This document shows, in pieces, positions 47,431 through 57,017 of a DNA stretch of 64,000 nt. A program made the position numbers and the translations under genes. The stretch is taken from assembly GCF_002157835.1 (NCBI RefSeq), contig NZ_CP020809.1, forward strand, positions 2,852,001 to 2,916,000. Reading direction: 5' to 3'. The DNA is from Mycobacterium dioxanotrophicus (GTDB taxonomy: Bacteria > Actinomycetota > Actinomycetes > Mycobacteriales > Mycobacteriaceae). Numbering within the stretch: position 1 is the first letter of the stretch; every line of letters begins with the position of its first letter. The notes below the pieces were generated by a model that saw only the letters and a program-made list of their open reading frames with translations, made no database searches and was not told the DNA's origin.

Positions 47431-48897
47431 ATGACGCACGGACCGGTAGGCGATTCCACGTCCGGCCTCGACTATGAGGAATCGGAACACAGCGGCAAGG
47501 TGGTGCGCATCGCGTCGGTGGCCGCACTCGGCGGCCTGCTGTTCGGCTATGACAGTGCCGTGATCAACGGCGCCGTCGCCGCCCTGCGCGACGAGTTCGG
47601 CATCGGCGATTACACCCTCGGCGTCGCGGTCGCCTCGGCGCTGCTGGGTGCCGCGGCGGGCGCGATGACGGCGGGCCGGTTGGCCGACCGCATCGGGCGT
47701 CTGTCGGTGATGAAACTGGCCGCCATCCTGTTCTTCATCAGCGCCATCGGCACGGCCTTGGCGCCCAACATCTGGCTGGTGGTGATCTTCCGCGTCATCG
47801 GCGGTATCGGCGTCGGCGTGGCGTCGGTGATCGCACCGGCCTACATCGCCGAGACCTCGCCACCGCGAATCCGGGGGCGGCTGGGGTCGTTGCAACAGTT
47901 GGCGATCGTCAGCGGCATCTTCATATCGCTGGCCATCGATGCGCTGTTGGCGCGACTGGCCGGGGGATCGCGGGAGGAACTGTGGCTCGGGTTGGCTGCG
48001 TGGCGCTGGATGTTCCTTGCGATGGCGTTGCCCGCGATCCTCTACGGCGCGCTGGCATTCACCATCCCGGAATCGCCGCGCTATCTCGTTGCCAAGTACC
48101 GGATTCCGGAAGCCCGCTCGGTTCTCACGATGCTGCTGGGCGAGAAGAACCTGGAAATCACCATCAGCCGTATCCAGGATTCGCTGAAATCCGACAAGCC
48201 GCCGTCATGGCGGGATCTGCGCAAGCCCGCGGGCGGTATCTACGGCATCGTCTGGGTGGGCCTCGGGCTGTCGATCTTCCAGCAGTTCGTCGGCATCAAC
48301 GTGATCTTCTACTACTCGAACGTGCTGTGGGAGGCCGTCGGATTCGGTGAGAGCCAGGCGTTCGTCATCACGGTGATCACGTCGATCACCAACATCGTGA
48401 CCACGCTGATCGCCATCGCACTCATCGACCGGATCGGCCGCAAACCGCTGCTCCTCATGGGTTCGGCGGGCATGGCGGTCACGCTGGGCACCATGGCGGT
48501 CATCTTCGGCACCGCGAGCCAGGTCGGCGGCAAGCCGGTGCTGGGCGACGTCGCCGGACCGGTGGCGCTGGTCGCCGCCAACCTGTTCGTCGTGGCATTC
48601 GGTATGTCGTGGGGCCCGGTCGTGTGGGTGTTGCTCGGTGAGATGTTCCCGAACCGCATCCGCGCCGCCGCGCTGGGGTTGGCCGCGGCCGGTCAGTGGG
48701 TGGCGAACTGGGTGATCACCGTGACGTTCCCGACGCTGAGCAGCATGCTCGGCGTGGCCTACGGCTTCTACGCCCTGTGCGCGGTGCTGTCGTTCGTGTT
48801 CGTGTCGCGGTGGGTCCAGGAGACCAAGGGCAAACATCTCGAGGACATGCAGAGCGAGATCCCGCACCACGAGCAGCATCCCACGCTGAATTCCTAG
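47431..48897 (+). CDS. glcP: MFS sugar permease, GlcP-like glucose transporter
   Basis: A 488-residue sugar-porter family transporter with 12 predicted helices. Signatures are GGLLFGYDSAVINGAV, GRLADRIGRLSVM (R-x-G-R loop), PAYIAETSPPRIRGRLGSLQ, FTIPESPRYLVAK, QQFVGINVIFYYSN and the second DRIGRKPLL. These match proton-coupled glucose/xylose permeases; M. smegmatis GlcP is, from memory, encoded in this chromosomal neighbourhood. GAGAGGAC precedes ATG 47431. Its stop overlaps that of the convergent small gene by 3 nt. Confidence 0.88.
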   Translation: MTHGPVGDSTSGLDYEESEHSGKVVRIASVAALGGLLFGYDSAVINGAVAALRDEFGIGDYTLGVAVASALLGAAAGAMTAGRLADRIGRLSVMKLAAILFFISAIGTALAPNIWLVVIFRVIGGIGVGVASVIAPAYIAETSPPRIRGRLGSLQQLAIVSGIFISLAIDALLARLAGGSREELWLGLAAWRWMFLAMALPAILYGALAFTIPESPRYLVAKYRIPEARSVLTMLLGEKNLEITISRIQDSLKSDKPPSWRDLRKPAGGIYGIVWVGLGLSIFQQFVGINVIFYYSNVLWEAVGFGESQAFVITVITSITNIVTTLIAIALIDRIGRKPLLLMGSAGMAVTLGTMAVIFGTASQVGGKPVLGDVAGPVALVAANLFVVAFGMSWGPVVWVLLGEMFPNRIRAAALGLAAAGQWVANWVITVTFPTLSSMLGVAYGFYALCAVLSFVFVSRWVQETKGKHLEDMQSEIPHHEQHPTLNS

Positions 48898-49346
48898 CGC
48901 GTGTCGTCGACGAAGTCCGACCAGCCGACGCTGGTCGCGACTTCCAGCGCGGGCTCCACCAGGGTGGCCGGGTCCATGCCGTTGTGGCTCATCCTGACCT
49001 CACAACCCGTCGCCACCACCCACACGGCCGCCGGATCCTTCTGGACCAGCGCGTAGGTGCCGGGGTCCCGGCACGGCACCTCGTAGGCGATGTCACCTGC
49101 CGTGGACCGCAACAGCGCGACCTCCTCGGCGACGTCGTCGACGGGATGCACGGAAATCGTCAGCGTCGCCGGTGCGGAGGTGCCCGGGCCCCAGGCCGCC
49201 GTCAAGGACGGGTACGGCGCGAGCGGGTTGGCCACCTGGTTGTTCCGCACCAGGCCATCGAGCGGCAGGTGCTTCGCCAGGATCGTGCTGATCGCTGCCA
49301 CCCGTGCGGTGTATGTCGGCAGGGGATGGTCGGCTGGATCGCTCAC
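48894..49346 (-). CDS. Hypothetical protein, unrecognised family
   Basis: About 150 residues. After a short polar start (SDPADHPLPTYTARVAAIST) it has a conserved-looking alpha/beta pattern with AWGPGTSAPATLTISVHPVD and a C-terminal CEVRMSHNGMDPATLV. There is no signal peptide or membrane segment. It resembles in size and pattern small mycobacterial DUF proteins, but I do not recognise the family. GTG 49346 is chosen because upstream sequence loses protein-like composition. It is convergent with glcP and divergent from hisE. Confidence 0.6.
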   Translation of the reverse strand: MSDPADHPLPTYTARVAAISTILAKHLPLDGLVRNNQVANPLAPYPSLTAAWGPGTSAPATLTISVHPVDDVAEEVALLRSTAGDIAYEVPCRDPGTYALVQKDPAAVWVVATGCEVRMSHNGMDPATLVEPALEVATSVGWSDFVDDTR

Positions 49347-49460
49347 CCCTCTATTGCACCCCAGGTTCGGGTTCCTACCGTGCACAAAAGTGGACTGTTT
49401 TCGGTGCCCGGCCGTGCACGGTCGGGGTGACCAGGGCCAACGCAGGATTACCGGCGGGCC

Positions 49461-49742
49461 ATGAAACAATCCATGCCCGTGAAGACTTTCGACGGCCTGT
49501 TCGCTGAGCTCAGCGAGAAGGCACGCACCCGGCCCGAAGGTAGTGGCACCGTCGCGGCGTTGGACACCGGGGTGCATGGGCTCGGCAAGAAGATCCTCGA
49601 GGAAGCCGGCGAGGTGTGGCTGGCCGCCGAGCATGAGAGCGACGAGGCGCTGGCCGAGGAGGTCAGCCAGTTGCTGTACTGGACGCAGGTGCTGATGCTC
49701 GCCCGCGGCCTGACCCTCGACGACGTCTACCGGAAGCTGTGA
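49461..49742 (+). CDS. hisE: Phosphoribosyl-ATP pyrophosphatase HisE
   Basis: Second step of histidine synthesis, hydrolysing PR-ATP to PR-AMP and pyrophosphate. The 93-residue protein is an all-helical MazG-like fold with [20 protein letters not shown] carrying the metal-binding Glu residues. Length and start match the tuberculosis protein, beginning Met-x-Gln-Ser. The stop overlaps a possible GTG of hisG. Confidence 0.96.
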   Translation: MKQSMPVKTFDGLFAELSEKARTRPEGSGTVAALDTGVHGLGKKILEEAGEVWLAAEHESDEALAEEVSQLLYWTQVLMLARGLTLDDVYRKL

Positions 49743-49744
49743 GC

Positions 49745-50596
49745 ATGCTGCGGGTCGCTGTTCCCAACAAAGGCGCGTTGAGCGAGTCGGCCGCCGAGAT
49801 CCTGTCCGAGGCTGGATACCGGCGTCGGCGCGATCCCAAGGATCTGACGGTCGTCGACAACAACAACAACGTCGAGTTCTTCTTTTTGCGGCCGAAGGAC
49901 ATCGCCGTCTACGTCGGGTCCGGTCAGCTCGATCTCGGCATCACCGGGCGTGACCTGGCCGCGGATTCGGACGCACCGGTGCGTGAGCGGTTGTCGCTCG
50001 GTTTCGGAAATTCCACCTTTCGCTACGCCGCGCCTGCGGGCCGGGAGTGGACGACGGCGGACCTCGCGGGCAAGCGGATCGCCACGTCGTTTCCCAACCT
50101 GGTGCGCAAAGACCTGACGGCACAAGGAATCGATGCCACCGTGATCCGGCTCGACGGGGCGGTGGAGATCTCGATCCAGCTCGGTGTCGCCGACGTCATC
50201 GCCGACGTGGTGGGCTCGGGCCGCACGCTGGGGCTGCACGATCTGGTGGCCTTCGGTGCGCCGCTGTGTGATTCGGAGGCGGTGCTGATCGAACGTGACG
50301 GTGCCTCGGACGAGAACGCGGCCGCGCGGGACCAGCTGACCGCCCGAGTGCAGGGCGTGGTCTTCGGTCAGCAGTATCTGATGCTCGACTATGACTGCCC
50401 GCGTGCGGTTTTGGACGACGCCATGGCGGTCACCCCGGGGCTGGAATCGCCGACCATCGCGCCGCTGGCCGATCCAGAATGGGCGGCCGTGCGAGCCCTG
50501 GTCCCGCGCCGCGACGTCAACTCCATCATGGATGAGCTCGCGGCCATCGGCGCCAAGGCGATTCTCGCCTCTGACATCCGGTTCTGCCGCTTCTGA
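49745..50596 (+). CDS. hisG: ATP phosphoribosyltransferase HisG (long form)
   Basis: First, feedback-regulated step of histidine synthesis. The 283-residue long form starts [13 protein letters not shown] and has [14 protein letters not shown], the PRPP-binding [23 protein letters not shown] stretch ([15 protein letters not shown]), and the C-terminal ACT-like regulatory domain ending [16 protein letters not shown] 49745 is used; GTG 49739 would overlap hisE. The hisE-hisG pair is typical of actinobacteria. Confidence 0.97.
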   Translation: MLRVAVPNKGALSESAAEILSEAGYRRRRDPKDLTVVDNNNNVEFFFLRPKDIAVYVGSGQLDLGITGRDLAADSDAPVRERLSLGFGNSTFRYAAPAGREWTTADLAGKRIATSFPNLVRKDLTAQGIDATVIRLDGAVEISIQLGVADVIADVVGSGRTLGLHDLVAFGAPLCDSEAVLIERDGASDENAAARDQLTARVQGVVFGQQYLMLDYDCPRAVLDDAMAVTPGLESPTIAPLADPEWAAVRALVPRRDVNSIMDELAAIGAKAILASDIRFCRF

Positions 50597-50636
50597 TCAT
50601 CCGGTGCCCGGACGCGCTGCGTGTTAGCGTCCGGGC

Positions 50637-51119
50637 ATGACCCATTTCCTCGTTCTGCTGCTGGCGCTGCTCATCGGGGTGGTGGCCGGGCTGCGGGCGT
50701 TGACCCCGCCCGCCGTGGTGGCGTGGGCCGCGGCGTTGCACTGGATCAATCTGGACGGCACCTGGGCGCAGTGGTTGGCCCATCCCATCACCGTCACTGT
50801 GCTGACCATTCTTGCTGTGGTCGAGCTCATTACCGATCAGCTCCCCAAGACGCCCAGTCGTAAAACCCCGGTCCAGTTCCTCGCGAGGCTGATCGTCGGT
50901 GCGTTCGCCGGGGCGGTGATCGGCACGGCCTGGGGGTACACCTTCGGCGGACTCGGTGCCGGCATGATCGGTGCGGTGCTGGGAACGCTGGGCGGCTACG
51001 AGGCCCGGACCCGCCTGGTCGCCGCCACGGGCGGCCGCGATCTGCCGGTCGCCCTGGTGGAGGATGTCGTCGCGGTGGTGGGCGGCTTCGCGGTCGCGGC
51101 GCTCACCGCGGTGGTGTAG
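50637..51119 (+). CDS. DUF4126 family membrane protein (Rv2120c-like)
   Basis: A 160-residue small membrane protein with about four hydrophobic segments. GVVAGLRALTPPAVVAWAAA and VVELITDQLPKTPSRKTPVQ are the family's conserved stretches, and GGFAVAALTAVV closes the protein. Function is unknown. It follows hisG by 40 nt and precedes the flavoprotein disulfide reductase gene by 2 nt. Confidence 0.85.
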   Translation: MTHFLVLLLALLIGVVAGLRALTPPAVVAWAAALHWINLDGTWAQWLAHPITVTVLTILAVVELITDQLPKTPSRKTPVQFLARLIVGAFAGAVIGTAWGYTFGGLGAGMIGAVLGTLGGYEARTRLVAATGGRDLPVALVEDVVAVVGGFAVAALTAVV

Positions 51120-51121
51120 CC

Positions 51122-52498
51122 ATGGCGGAGCCAGAGCGGTTCGACGCCATCATCGTTGGTGCCGGGCAGGCCGGCCCGTCGCTGGCCGGGCGCCTCACCA
51201 CAGCAGGCAGCACCGTCGCCGTGATCGAACGCAAACTGGTGGGCGGTACGTGTGTGAACACCGGCTGTATTCCCACCAAGACCTTGGTGGCCAGCGCCCA
51301 TGCCGCGCACCTGGCCCGCCGGGGCGCCGAATACGGGGTCAGCACAGGCGAAGTCACCGTCGACATGGTCAAGGTGAAGGCCCGCAAGGACGGCATCATC
51401 GGGGACGACCGGCACGGGGTGGAGGCCTGGTTGGAGGGCATGGACGGGGCGTCGCTCATCCGCGGCCACGCCCGGTTCGTCGATCCGCACACCATGGAGG
51501 TCGACGGTCGGCTGCTGCGTGCGGATCGGATCTTCCTCAACGTGGGCGGCCGCGCCGTGGCTCCCGATTTCCCGGGCCTGGCCGACATCGACTATCTGAC
51601 CAATGTCGGGATCCTGGAACTGGATTCGGTGCCCGAGCACCTCGTGATCATCGGCGGCAGCTACATCGCTCTGGAGTTCGCTCAGATGTACCGCCGCTTC
51701 GGCGCGAGGGTCACCGTCGTCGAGCGGGGCCCGCGGCTGACCTCACGGGAGGACGAGGATATCTCGGCCGCGATCAAGGACATCCTCGAAGCCGAGGGCA
51801 TCGACATCGTGCTCAATGCGACCGGCATCCGCTTTGCCAAGCGAGACAACGGTTTTGAGGTTGTCCCGGCCGACGGCGCGGCGCCGATCGCGGGAACGCA
51901 CCTGCTGGTGGCGGTCGGCCGGGTGCCCAACACCGACGATCTCGGCCTGGAGAACGCCGGTGTGCAGACCGACAAGCGCGGTTACATCGTGGTGGACGAC
52001 GAGTTGCGCACCAGCGTCGAGCACATCTGGGCCATGGGGGACTGTAACGGCAAGGGCGCGTTCACCCATACCTCCTACAACGACTACGAGATCGTGGCGG
52101 CCAATCTGCTCGACGACGATCCGCGCCGGGTCAGCGATCGCGTTCCCACTTATGCGCTGTTCATCGATCCGCCGCTGGGGCGGGCCGGGCTGACCGTCGA
52201 CCAGGTGCGGGCGTCAGGACGAAAAGCGTTGGTGGCCAAGCGCCCGATGACCCGGGTGGGTCGCGCGGTGGAGAAGGGGGAGACGCAGGGCTTCATGAAA
52301 GTGGTGGTCGACGCCGAGACCGAGGAGATTCTCGGTGCGGCCGTTCTCGGCGTCGGTGGCGACGAGGTCATCCACAGCATCCTCGACGTCATGACCGCCA
52401 AGCTGCCCTACACCGCCATCTCCCGCACCATGCACATCCATCCGACGGTCAGTGAGCTGGTGCCGACGCTGCTGCAGGACTTGCAGCCGCTGGACTGA
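51122..52498 (+). CDS. FAD-dependent pyridine nucleotide-disulfide oxidoreductase (mercuric reductase-like)
   Basis: A 458-residue class I flavoprotein disulfide reductase. FAD motif AIIVGAGQAGPSLAGRL, redox pair C44-x4-C49 in GGTCVNTGCIPTK, NAD(P) motif VIIGGSYIALEFAQMYRR, second FAD motif WAMGDCNGKGAF, and the C-terminal dimer-interface His-Glu in HIHPTVSELVP. It lacks the extra C-terminal cysteines and the N-terminal metal domain of true MerA, so automatic 'mercuric reductase' names should be read with caution; it is also not the typical mycothione reductase. Its last 50 bases overlap the convergent flavodoxin gene. Confidence 0.88.
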   Translation: MAEPERFDAIIVGAGQAGPSLAGRLTTAGSTVAVIERKLVGGTCVNTGCIPTKTLVASAHAAHLARRGAEYGVSTGEVTVDMVKVKARKDGIIGDDRHGVEAWLEGMDGASLIRGHARFVDPHTMEVDGRLLRADRIFLNVGGRAVAPDFPGLADIDYLTNVGILELDSVPEHLVIIGGSYIALEFAQMYRRFGARVTVVERGPRLTSREDEDISAAIKDILEAEGIDIVLNATGIRFAKRDNGFEVVPADGAAPIAGTHLLVAVGRVPNTDDLGLENAGVQTDKRGYIVVDDELRTSVEHIWAMGDCNGKGAFTHTSYNDYEIVAANLLDDDPRRVSDRVPTYALFIDPPLGRAGLTVDQVRASGRKALVAKRPMTRVGRAVEKGETQGFMKVVVDAETEEILGAAVLGVGGDEVIHSILDVMTAKLPYTAISRTMHIHPTVSELVPTLLQDLQPLD

Positions 52499-53096
52499 GG
52501 CTGCGGCCGATGTTCAATTGGCGGGTCACCAGTGCCACGCGCGCCCCGAGATGACGGCACGTGGCGACGTCGGCGGGGTGCACCTGATCGGGGTTGGCGT
52601 CCACGTTGGTCTGAGCGCCTGCCCCCAGGAAGAAGCCGAGCCGATTGAGATCGTTCTCGCTACTGAACGAGGTATTCCAGCCGGGTGCCAAACCCAGGTT
52701 CACCCAGTGCATCCGGTGCTGGGCGGCGAGGACCGCCAGTGAACTGAGCGTGTTCAGCTTGTCGCCGCTCTTGCCTCCGGAGTTCGTGAAGCCCGCCGCG
52801 ACCTTGTCCCGCCAGGTGCCGTCGACGCAGCGCCGTCCGGTCTTCTCGGCGAACGCCTGGAACCCGGCCGACACGTTGCCCATATAGGTGGGGGTGCCGA
52901 AGATCATGGCGTCGACGTTGTCGAGGAGGTCCCACTGGGCCTCGGTGATGGTGTCGACCACGACGAGAGTGACGTCGGCTCCGGCGTCGACCGCACCGGC
53001 GGCCACCGCGTCGGCCAGGGTCGCGGTGTGCCCGAAACCCGAGTGGTAAACGACCGCCACGGTGGGCGCTGCGATATCGGAACCGTTGTGAGACAT
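52449..53096 (-). CDS. Flavodoxin-fold NAD(P)H quinone oxidoreductase-like protein (WrbA/NADPH-dependent FMN reductase)
   Basis: A 215-residue flavodoxin-like protein. VAVVYHSGFGHTATLADAVA is the phosphate-binding loop for FMN, IFGTPTYMGNVSAGFQAFAE the second FMN loop, and FTNSGGKSGDKLNTLSSL the third. WrbA-type proteins reduce quinones by two electrons. It is third in an ArsR-SRPBCC-flavodoxin operon, beginning 2 nt after the SRPBCC gene. Its end overlaps the convergent disulfide reductase gene by 50 bp. Confidence 0.88.
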   Translation of the reverse strand: MSHNGSDIAAPTVAVVYHSGFGHTATLADAVAAGAVDAGADVTLVVVDTITEAQWDLLDNVDAMIFGTPTYMGNVSAGFQAFAEKTGRRCVDGTWRDKVAAGFTNSGGKSGDKLNTLSSLAVLAAQHRMHWVNLGLAPGWNTSFSSENDLNRLGFFLGAGAQTNVDANPDQVHPADVATCRHLGARVALVTRQLNIGRSLSPAAASPAAASAPAH

Positions 53097-53098
53097 GA

Positions 53099-53617
53099 CT
53101 ATTCCCCTTCCCATTGCTGACCTAACGCCGCTGCCACTTCTTGATAGCGCTGCCCCCAGTCGGGGAGTTCGTTGCCTGCCAGGTGAGCTTCCAGCCGGTC
53201 CAGGTAGGCGTGGGTGCCGGGATGGAAACCCTGGCCGTCGCGGGCGGTGAGACCGCGGTGGCTGAACCGCAGCAGGGTGCCGTCGCCATCCGGGCTGAGT
53301 TCGTACCGCACGACGCCGGCTTCGGGGGCCGACAACACGGCCTGGTTCCACTCGTGCTCGAAAACCCTTGGCGGGTCCCACACCCTGATCCGGCCGGTCA
53401 TCTTCTTCTGCTGAGGCGGGATCGGTGGCGAATGCGGGATCATCTCGATCGTGCCGCCTTCCCGCGCGTCGATCGTCGTTTCTCCCATCCATTGGTTGCG
53501 CTGCGCGGGCTCGGTGATCGCGGCCCACACCGCCTCGACCGGATAGGGCAGGCGTCGCTCGAAGTTCAGCGCGGCCCGATCGCCTTCGACGGTGAGTTTT
53601 CCTTCGCGGCTGGTCAT
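53099..53617 (-). CDS. SRPBCC/AHSA1-like START-fold protein
   Basis: A 172-residue ligand-binding fold of the AHSA1/activator-of-Hsp90 type. Signature parts are RRLPYPVEAVWAAITEPAQR, WMGETTIDAREGGTIEMI, RVWDPPRVFEHEWN and FSHRGLTARDG. Proteins of this kind are very often paired with ArsR regulators, as here; their ligands are mostly unknown. The ATG overlaps the ArsR stop (ATGA at 53617-53614). Confidence 0.88.
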   Translation of the reverse strand: MTSREGKLTVEGDRAALNFERRLPYPVEAVWAAITEPAQRNQWMGETTIDAREGGTIEMIPHSPPIPPQQKKMTGRIRVWDPPRVFEHEWNQAVLSAPEAGVVRYELSPDGDGTLLRFSHRGLTARDGQGFHPGTHAYLDRLEAHLAGNELPDWGQRYQEVAAALGQQWEGE

Positions 53618-53931
53618 TTGGTCTCCTTGTGGGTCGTTTCGAGGTGACGTTCCAGGGCGTCGAGGTGGTTGGTCCAGTAGCGGCGGTACCGCTCGATCCA
53701 CGCATCGATCTGCACCAGGCCGTCGGCGCGCAGCGCGTAGATGCGCCGCTGCGCGTCGGGCCGGACCTCGACCAGGCCGACCTCACGCAGCACCTTGAGG
53801 TGGCGTGACACGGTCGGCTGGGTCAGTCCGGGCAGGGTGGCGACCAGCTCACCGGCAGTGCGCTCGCCGTCGGTGAGCGCGTCGAGTAGGGCGCGTCTGC
53901 TGGGTTCGGCGACGGCCTCGAAGACGTCCAT
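53614..53931 (-). CDS. ArsR-family transcriptional regulator
   Basis: A 105-residue winged-helix regulator: EPSRRALLDALTDGERTAGE, then LPGLTQPTVSRHLKVLREVG as recognition helix and VEVRPDAQRRIYALRADGL as wing. No metal-binding cysteines, so it likely senses a non-metal signal, as is usual for the ArsR-SRPBCC pairing. The region just upstream contains the near-palindrome TATATAGATGCAAACGCATATA (within 53954-53976), a plausible operator. Confidence 0.9.
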   Translation of the reverse strand: MDVFEAVAEPSRRALLDALTDGERTAGELVATLPGLTQPTVSRHLKVLREVGLVEVRPDAQRRIYALRADGLVQIDAWIERYRRYWTNHLDALERHLETTHKETK

Positions 53932-54029
53932 GCATCGAGTATTGCACTCTGTCTATATAGATGCAAACGCATATAGGTAGTCGTCCGGGTGCCTGGCGAC
54001 GTCGGTCGTCGGCACGTCACACTGGCTGG

Positions 54030-54422
54030 GTGGTTCATGACGATCCGGAACTGCAGGACGCGATCTCCCGCTACGCGCAGCGATACCGGCCCAAGCCTCG
54101 CAGGGGACAGGCGGCGCTGACGGTGGCGCTGGTGGTGCTGCACGCGGCGCTCGTCGTCGAGACTTGGCTGTCCTGGTTGCGGATGGCGCAGGCGCTCGAG
54201 ATGTGCATTGCCGACATCTGCGGGTACCCCGCCGCGGTTGACCGCACCTTCTGGGTGGCGATACCCGCCGGCGCCGCACTGCTCGTCATCGATCTGGCGG
54301 TGACGGCCTACCTGATGTTCCGTCGGCGCCGCGCCTTCGTGGTGCCGATCGCAGGTTGTTGCGTCCAATTGGCGCTGTTCGCGGTGACCGCCCTGCTCCT
54401 CGCCGATGCCGGATCCGCCTGA
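54030..54422 (+). CDS. Small membrane protein, unrecognised
   Basis: About 130 residues from a GTG start, with three hydrophobic helices (VALVVLHAALVVETWLSW, AIPAGAALLVIDLAVTAYLM, CCVQLALFAVTALLLAD). Between them CIADICGYPAAVDRTF has two cysteines that may form an extracytoplasmic disulfide. No family recognised. An in-frame ATG at 53961 would extend into the ArsR promoter region and is less likely. It is convergent with the thioesterase gene, which ends 2 nt later. Confidence 0.65.
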   Translation: MVHDDPELQDAISRYAQRYRPKPRRGQAALTVALVVLHAALVVETWLSWLRMAQALEMCIADICGYPAAVDRTFWVAIPAGAALLVIDLAVTAYLMFRRRRAFVVPIAGCCVQLALFAVTALLLADAGSA

Positions 54423-54424
54423 CG

Positions 54425-55219
54425 TCAGCGCCGCAGTACCAGCAGGGTCTGTGCTGAGGTGCCGATAAACCCTTGCCGGTCAAAGAGTTCCGCGGTCGTC
54501 ACGCCGACGCCGTCAGGTCCGATGGAGCCCCGTGCGCGCAGGGCGAAGTCGGATCCGATCGGCAGCCGGTGCAGGTGCACCGCGGTGTCGGTGTTCATGA
54601 AGACGAACTTGTCGGGATCCAACGCGGCGCCTGCACCGTTCGCGGAATCCACCACGAGAGCCAACCGCTGAACCGCCGTGGTCTCTTCGTCATCGACGAC
54701 CGGGGTCAGCGCACGCAACCACACCACCGACGCCCCGGCGTCGGTACCGCGCTGGCGCCGCCAGCTCACCGTCTCCAGATAGCCCGCCGCGCCCTCCCAG
54801 TCGTGCGCCACATCGGTCTGCTGCCCTTCGACCAGCGGGGCGAAGCGATCCGTGGCCACATCGCTGGTGTCCCCGGTGGCCAGCAGCCACGCGCTCACCC
54901 TGGCCACCGCGCGCCACTGCCCGTCAGGCCGTTGTGCGGACATCTCGGCGATCGCCAGCGATATCCGGGCGCCCGGGCGGTCGACCCAGGCCCGGACCCG
55001 CAGCGGCGCAACAGGTATGGCGCCGAGGATGTCCAGCGTCAAGCGGCCGATGCGCAGACCCGACGGAGCCATCAACTCCTCGATGGCCTTGGTCAACAAG
55101 GCCAGGGGAGGCGAGCCGTGCTGGATCGCCGGATCCCAGTTGCTTCGGGTGTCGGCGGTGGACTCGAACAGTTGGAATTCGCCGTCGGCGGAGAGCCGAC
55201 GGTAGTGGCAGCCGATCAT
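54425..55219 (-). CDS. TesB-like acyl-CoA thioesterase family protein
   Basis: A 264-residue double-hotdog protein. The N-terminal half has DPAIQHGSPPLALLTKAIEE, a common mycobacterial thioesterase opening, and LTLDILGAIPVAPLRVRAWV. The C-terminal half has VFMNTDTAVHLHRLPIGSDF and the closing RGSIGPDGVGVTTAELFD/RQGFIGTSAQTLLVL. These match the PF13622-type acyl-CoA thioesterases. ATG 55219 overlaps the RecB-like gene's stop (ATGA), so the two are translationally coupled. Confidence 0.85.
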   Translation of the reverse strand: MIGCHYRRLSADGEFQLFESTADTRSNWDPAIQHGSPPLALLTKAIEELMAPSGLRIGRLTLDILGAIPVAPLRVRAWVDRPGARISLAIAEMSAQRPDGQWRAVARVSAWLLATGDTSDVATDRFAPLVEGQQTDVAHDWEGAAGYLETVSWRRQRGTDAGASVVWLRALTPVVDDEETTAVQRLALVVDSANGAGAALDPDKFVFMNTDTAVHLHRLPIGSDFALRARGSIGPDGVGVTTAELFDRQGFIGTSAQTLLVLRR

Positions 55220-56082
55220 GCCGCGGGCTCTGTCGGGGCCGGTGACTGCTCGGGCCAGCCCGGGTACGGCGGCGGGGTGCCACCGAACGCGGGGCACAGG
55301 GCCTGATGCGCACACCACGAACACAGCCGCGACGGGTTGGGCCGGAAATCGCCTGTGGCGCCGGCTGTTTGGATCGCGCGCCAGATCGCCATCAGGGTGC
55401 GCTCGAACCGGAGCAGTTCGTCGGCGTCGGGCGAATAGTCGAGTACCTGACCGTCGGCGAGGTACACCAGGCGCAGTCGGGCCGGCATGACGTTGCGCGA
55501 CCGCAACAGCGCGACCGCGTAGAACTTCATCTGGAACATCGCCTTGAACTCGGCCATGGTGCGCGCCGCGGGCGGCGCCTTGCCGGTCTTGTAGTCCACC
55601 ACGCGCAGCTCACCGGTCGGCGCGACGTCGATGCGGTCGACGAACCCCCGCAGCAGCGTGCCGTCGGTCAGCTCGACATCGATGCGCAGCTCGCAGCTGT
55701 CCGGGTCGAACCGCGTCGGATCCTCCAACCGGTAGTAACCCGACAGGAGCGCCCGCGCCTCCTCGAAGAGAGTGGGGGACACGGTCTCCGCGAGTTCCGG
55801 CTCCGCGGCCACCACCTGGGCCCAGGCGGGCTCGACGAGCGCCAGCGCGGTGTCGTGTACCCGCTCGGCCGCAGGCAGCCCGTACAGCTGCTCCAGGGCC
55901 GCGTGGACCAGTGATCCGCGCAGCTGCGCCGGTGACCGCGGCTCGGGCAGCCGGTCGATGGCCCGGAAGCGGTACAGCAGCGGGCATTGCTTGAAATCGC
56001 TGGCCCGGGATGGCGAGAGCGCCGGCCTGCGCAGCGGCCCGGCCGGCTCGGCAAGCGTGGTTGCCGCCGTCACCTCACTCAT
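55216..56082 (-). CDS. RecB-like PD-(D/E)XK nuclease with iron-sulfur cysteines (Rv2119-like)
   Basis: A 288-residue standalone exonuclease-domain protein. RGFVDRID and RVVDYKTGKAP carry the Asp and Asp-x-Lys of the PD-(D/E)XK site. Four cysteines, C33 (DFKQCPLLYRF) and C254, C257, C263 (CSWCAHQALCPAF), match the iron-sulfur staple of AddB/Cas4-type nucleases. A DNA repair or processing role is likely; no cas genes are near, so this is not a CRISPR Cas4. It is upstream of the thioesterase and divergent from trmI. Confidence 0.9.
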   Translation of the reverse strand: MSEVTAATTLAEPAGPLRRPALSPSRASDFKQCPLLYRFRAIDRLPEPRSPAQLRGSLVHAALEQLYGLPAAERVHDTALALVEPAWAQVVAAEPELAETVSPTLFEEARALLSGYYRLEDPTRFDPDSCELRIDVELTDGTLLRGFVDRIDVAPTGELRVVDYKTGKAPPAARTMAEFKAMFQMKFYAVALLRSRNVMPARLRLVYLADGQVLDYSPDADELLRFERTLMAIWRAIQTAGATGDFRPNPSRLCSWCAHQALCPAFGGTPPPYPGWPEQSPAPTEPAA

Positions 56083-56097
56083 ACCGGCAGCCTATGA

Positions 56098-57006
<909 letters not shown>

Positions 57007-57017
57007 GAGCGCGCCCG

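Noticed and set aside
51122..52498. Naming the disulfide reductase MerA or mycothione reductase
   Set aside because: It lacks the C-terminal cysteine pair of MerA, and its redox motif GTCVNTGCIPTK does not by itself identify mycothione reductase.
55216..56082. Cas4 and a CRISPR system
   Set aside because: No repeat-spacer array and no other cas gene in the window; standalone RecB-like nucleases are normal in mycobacteria.
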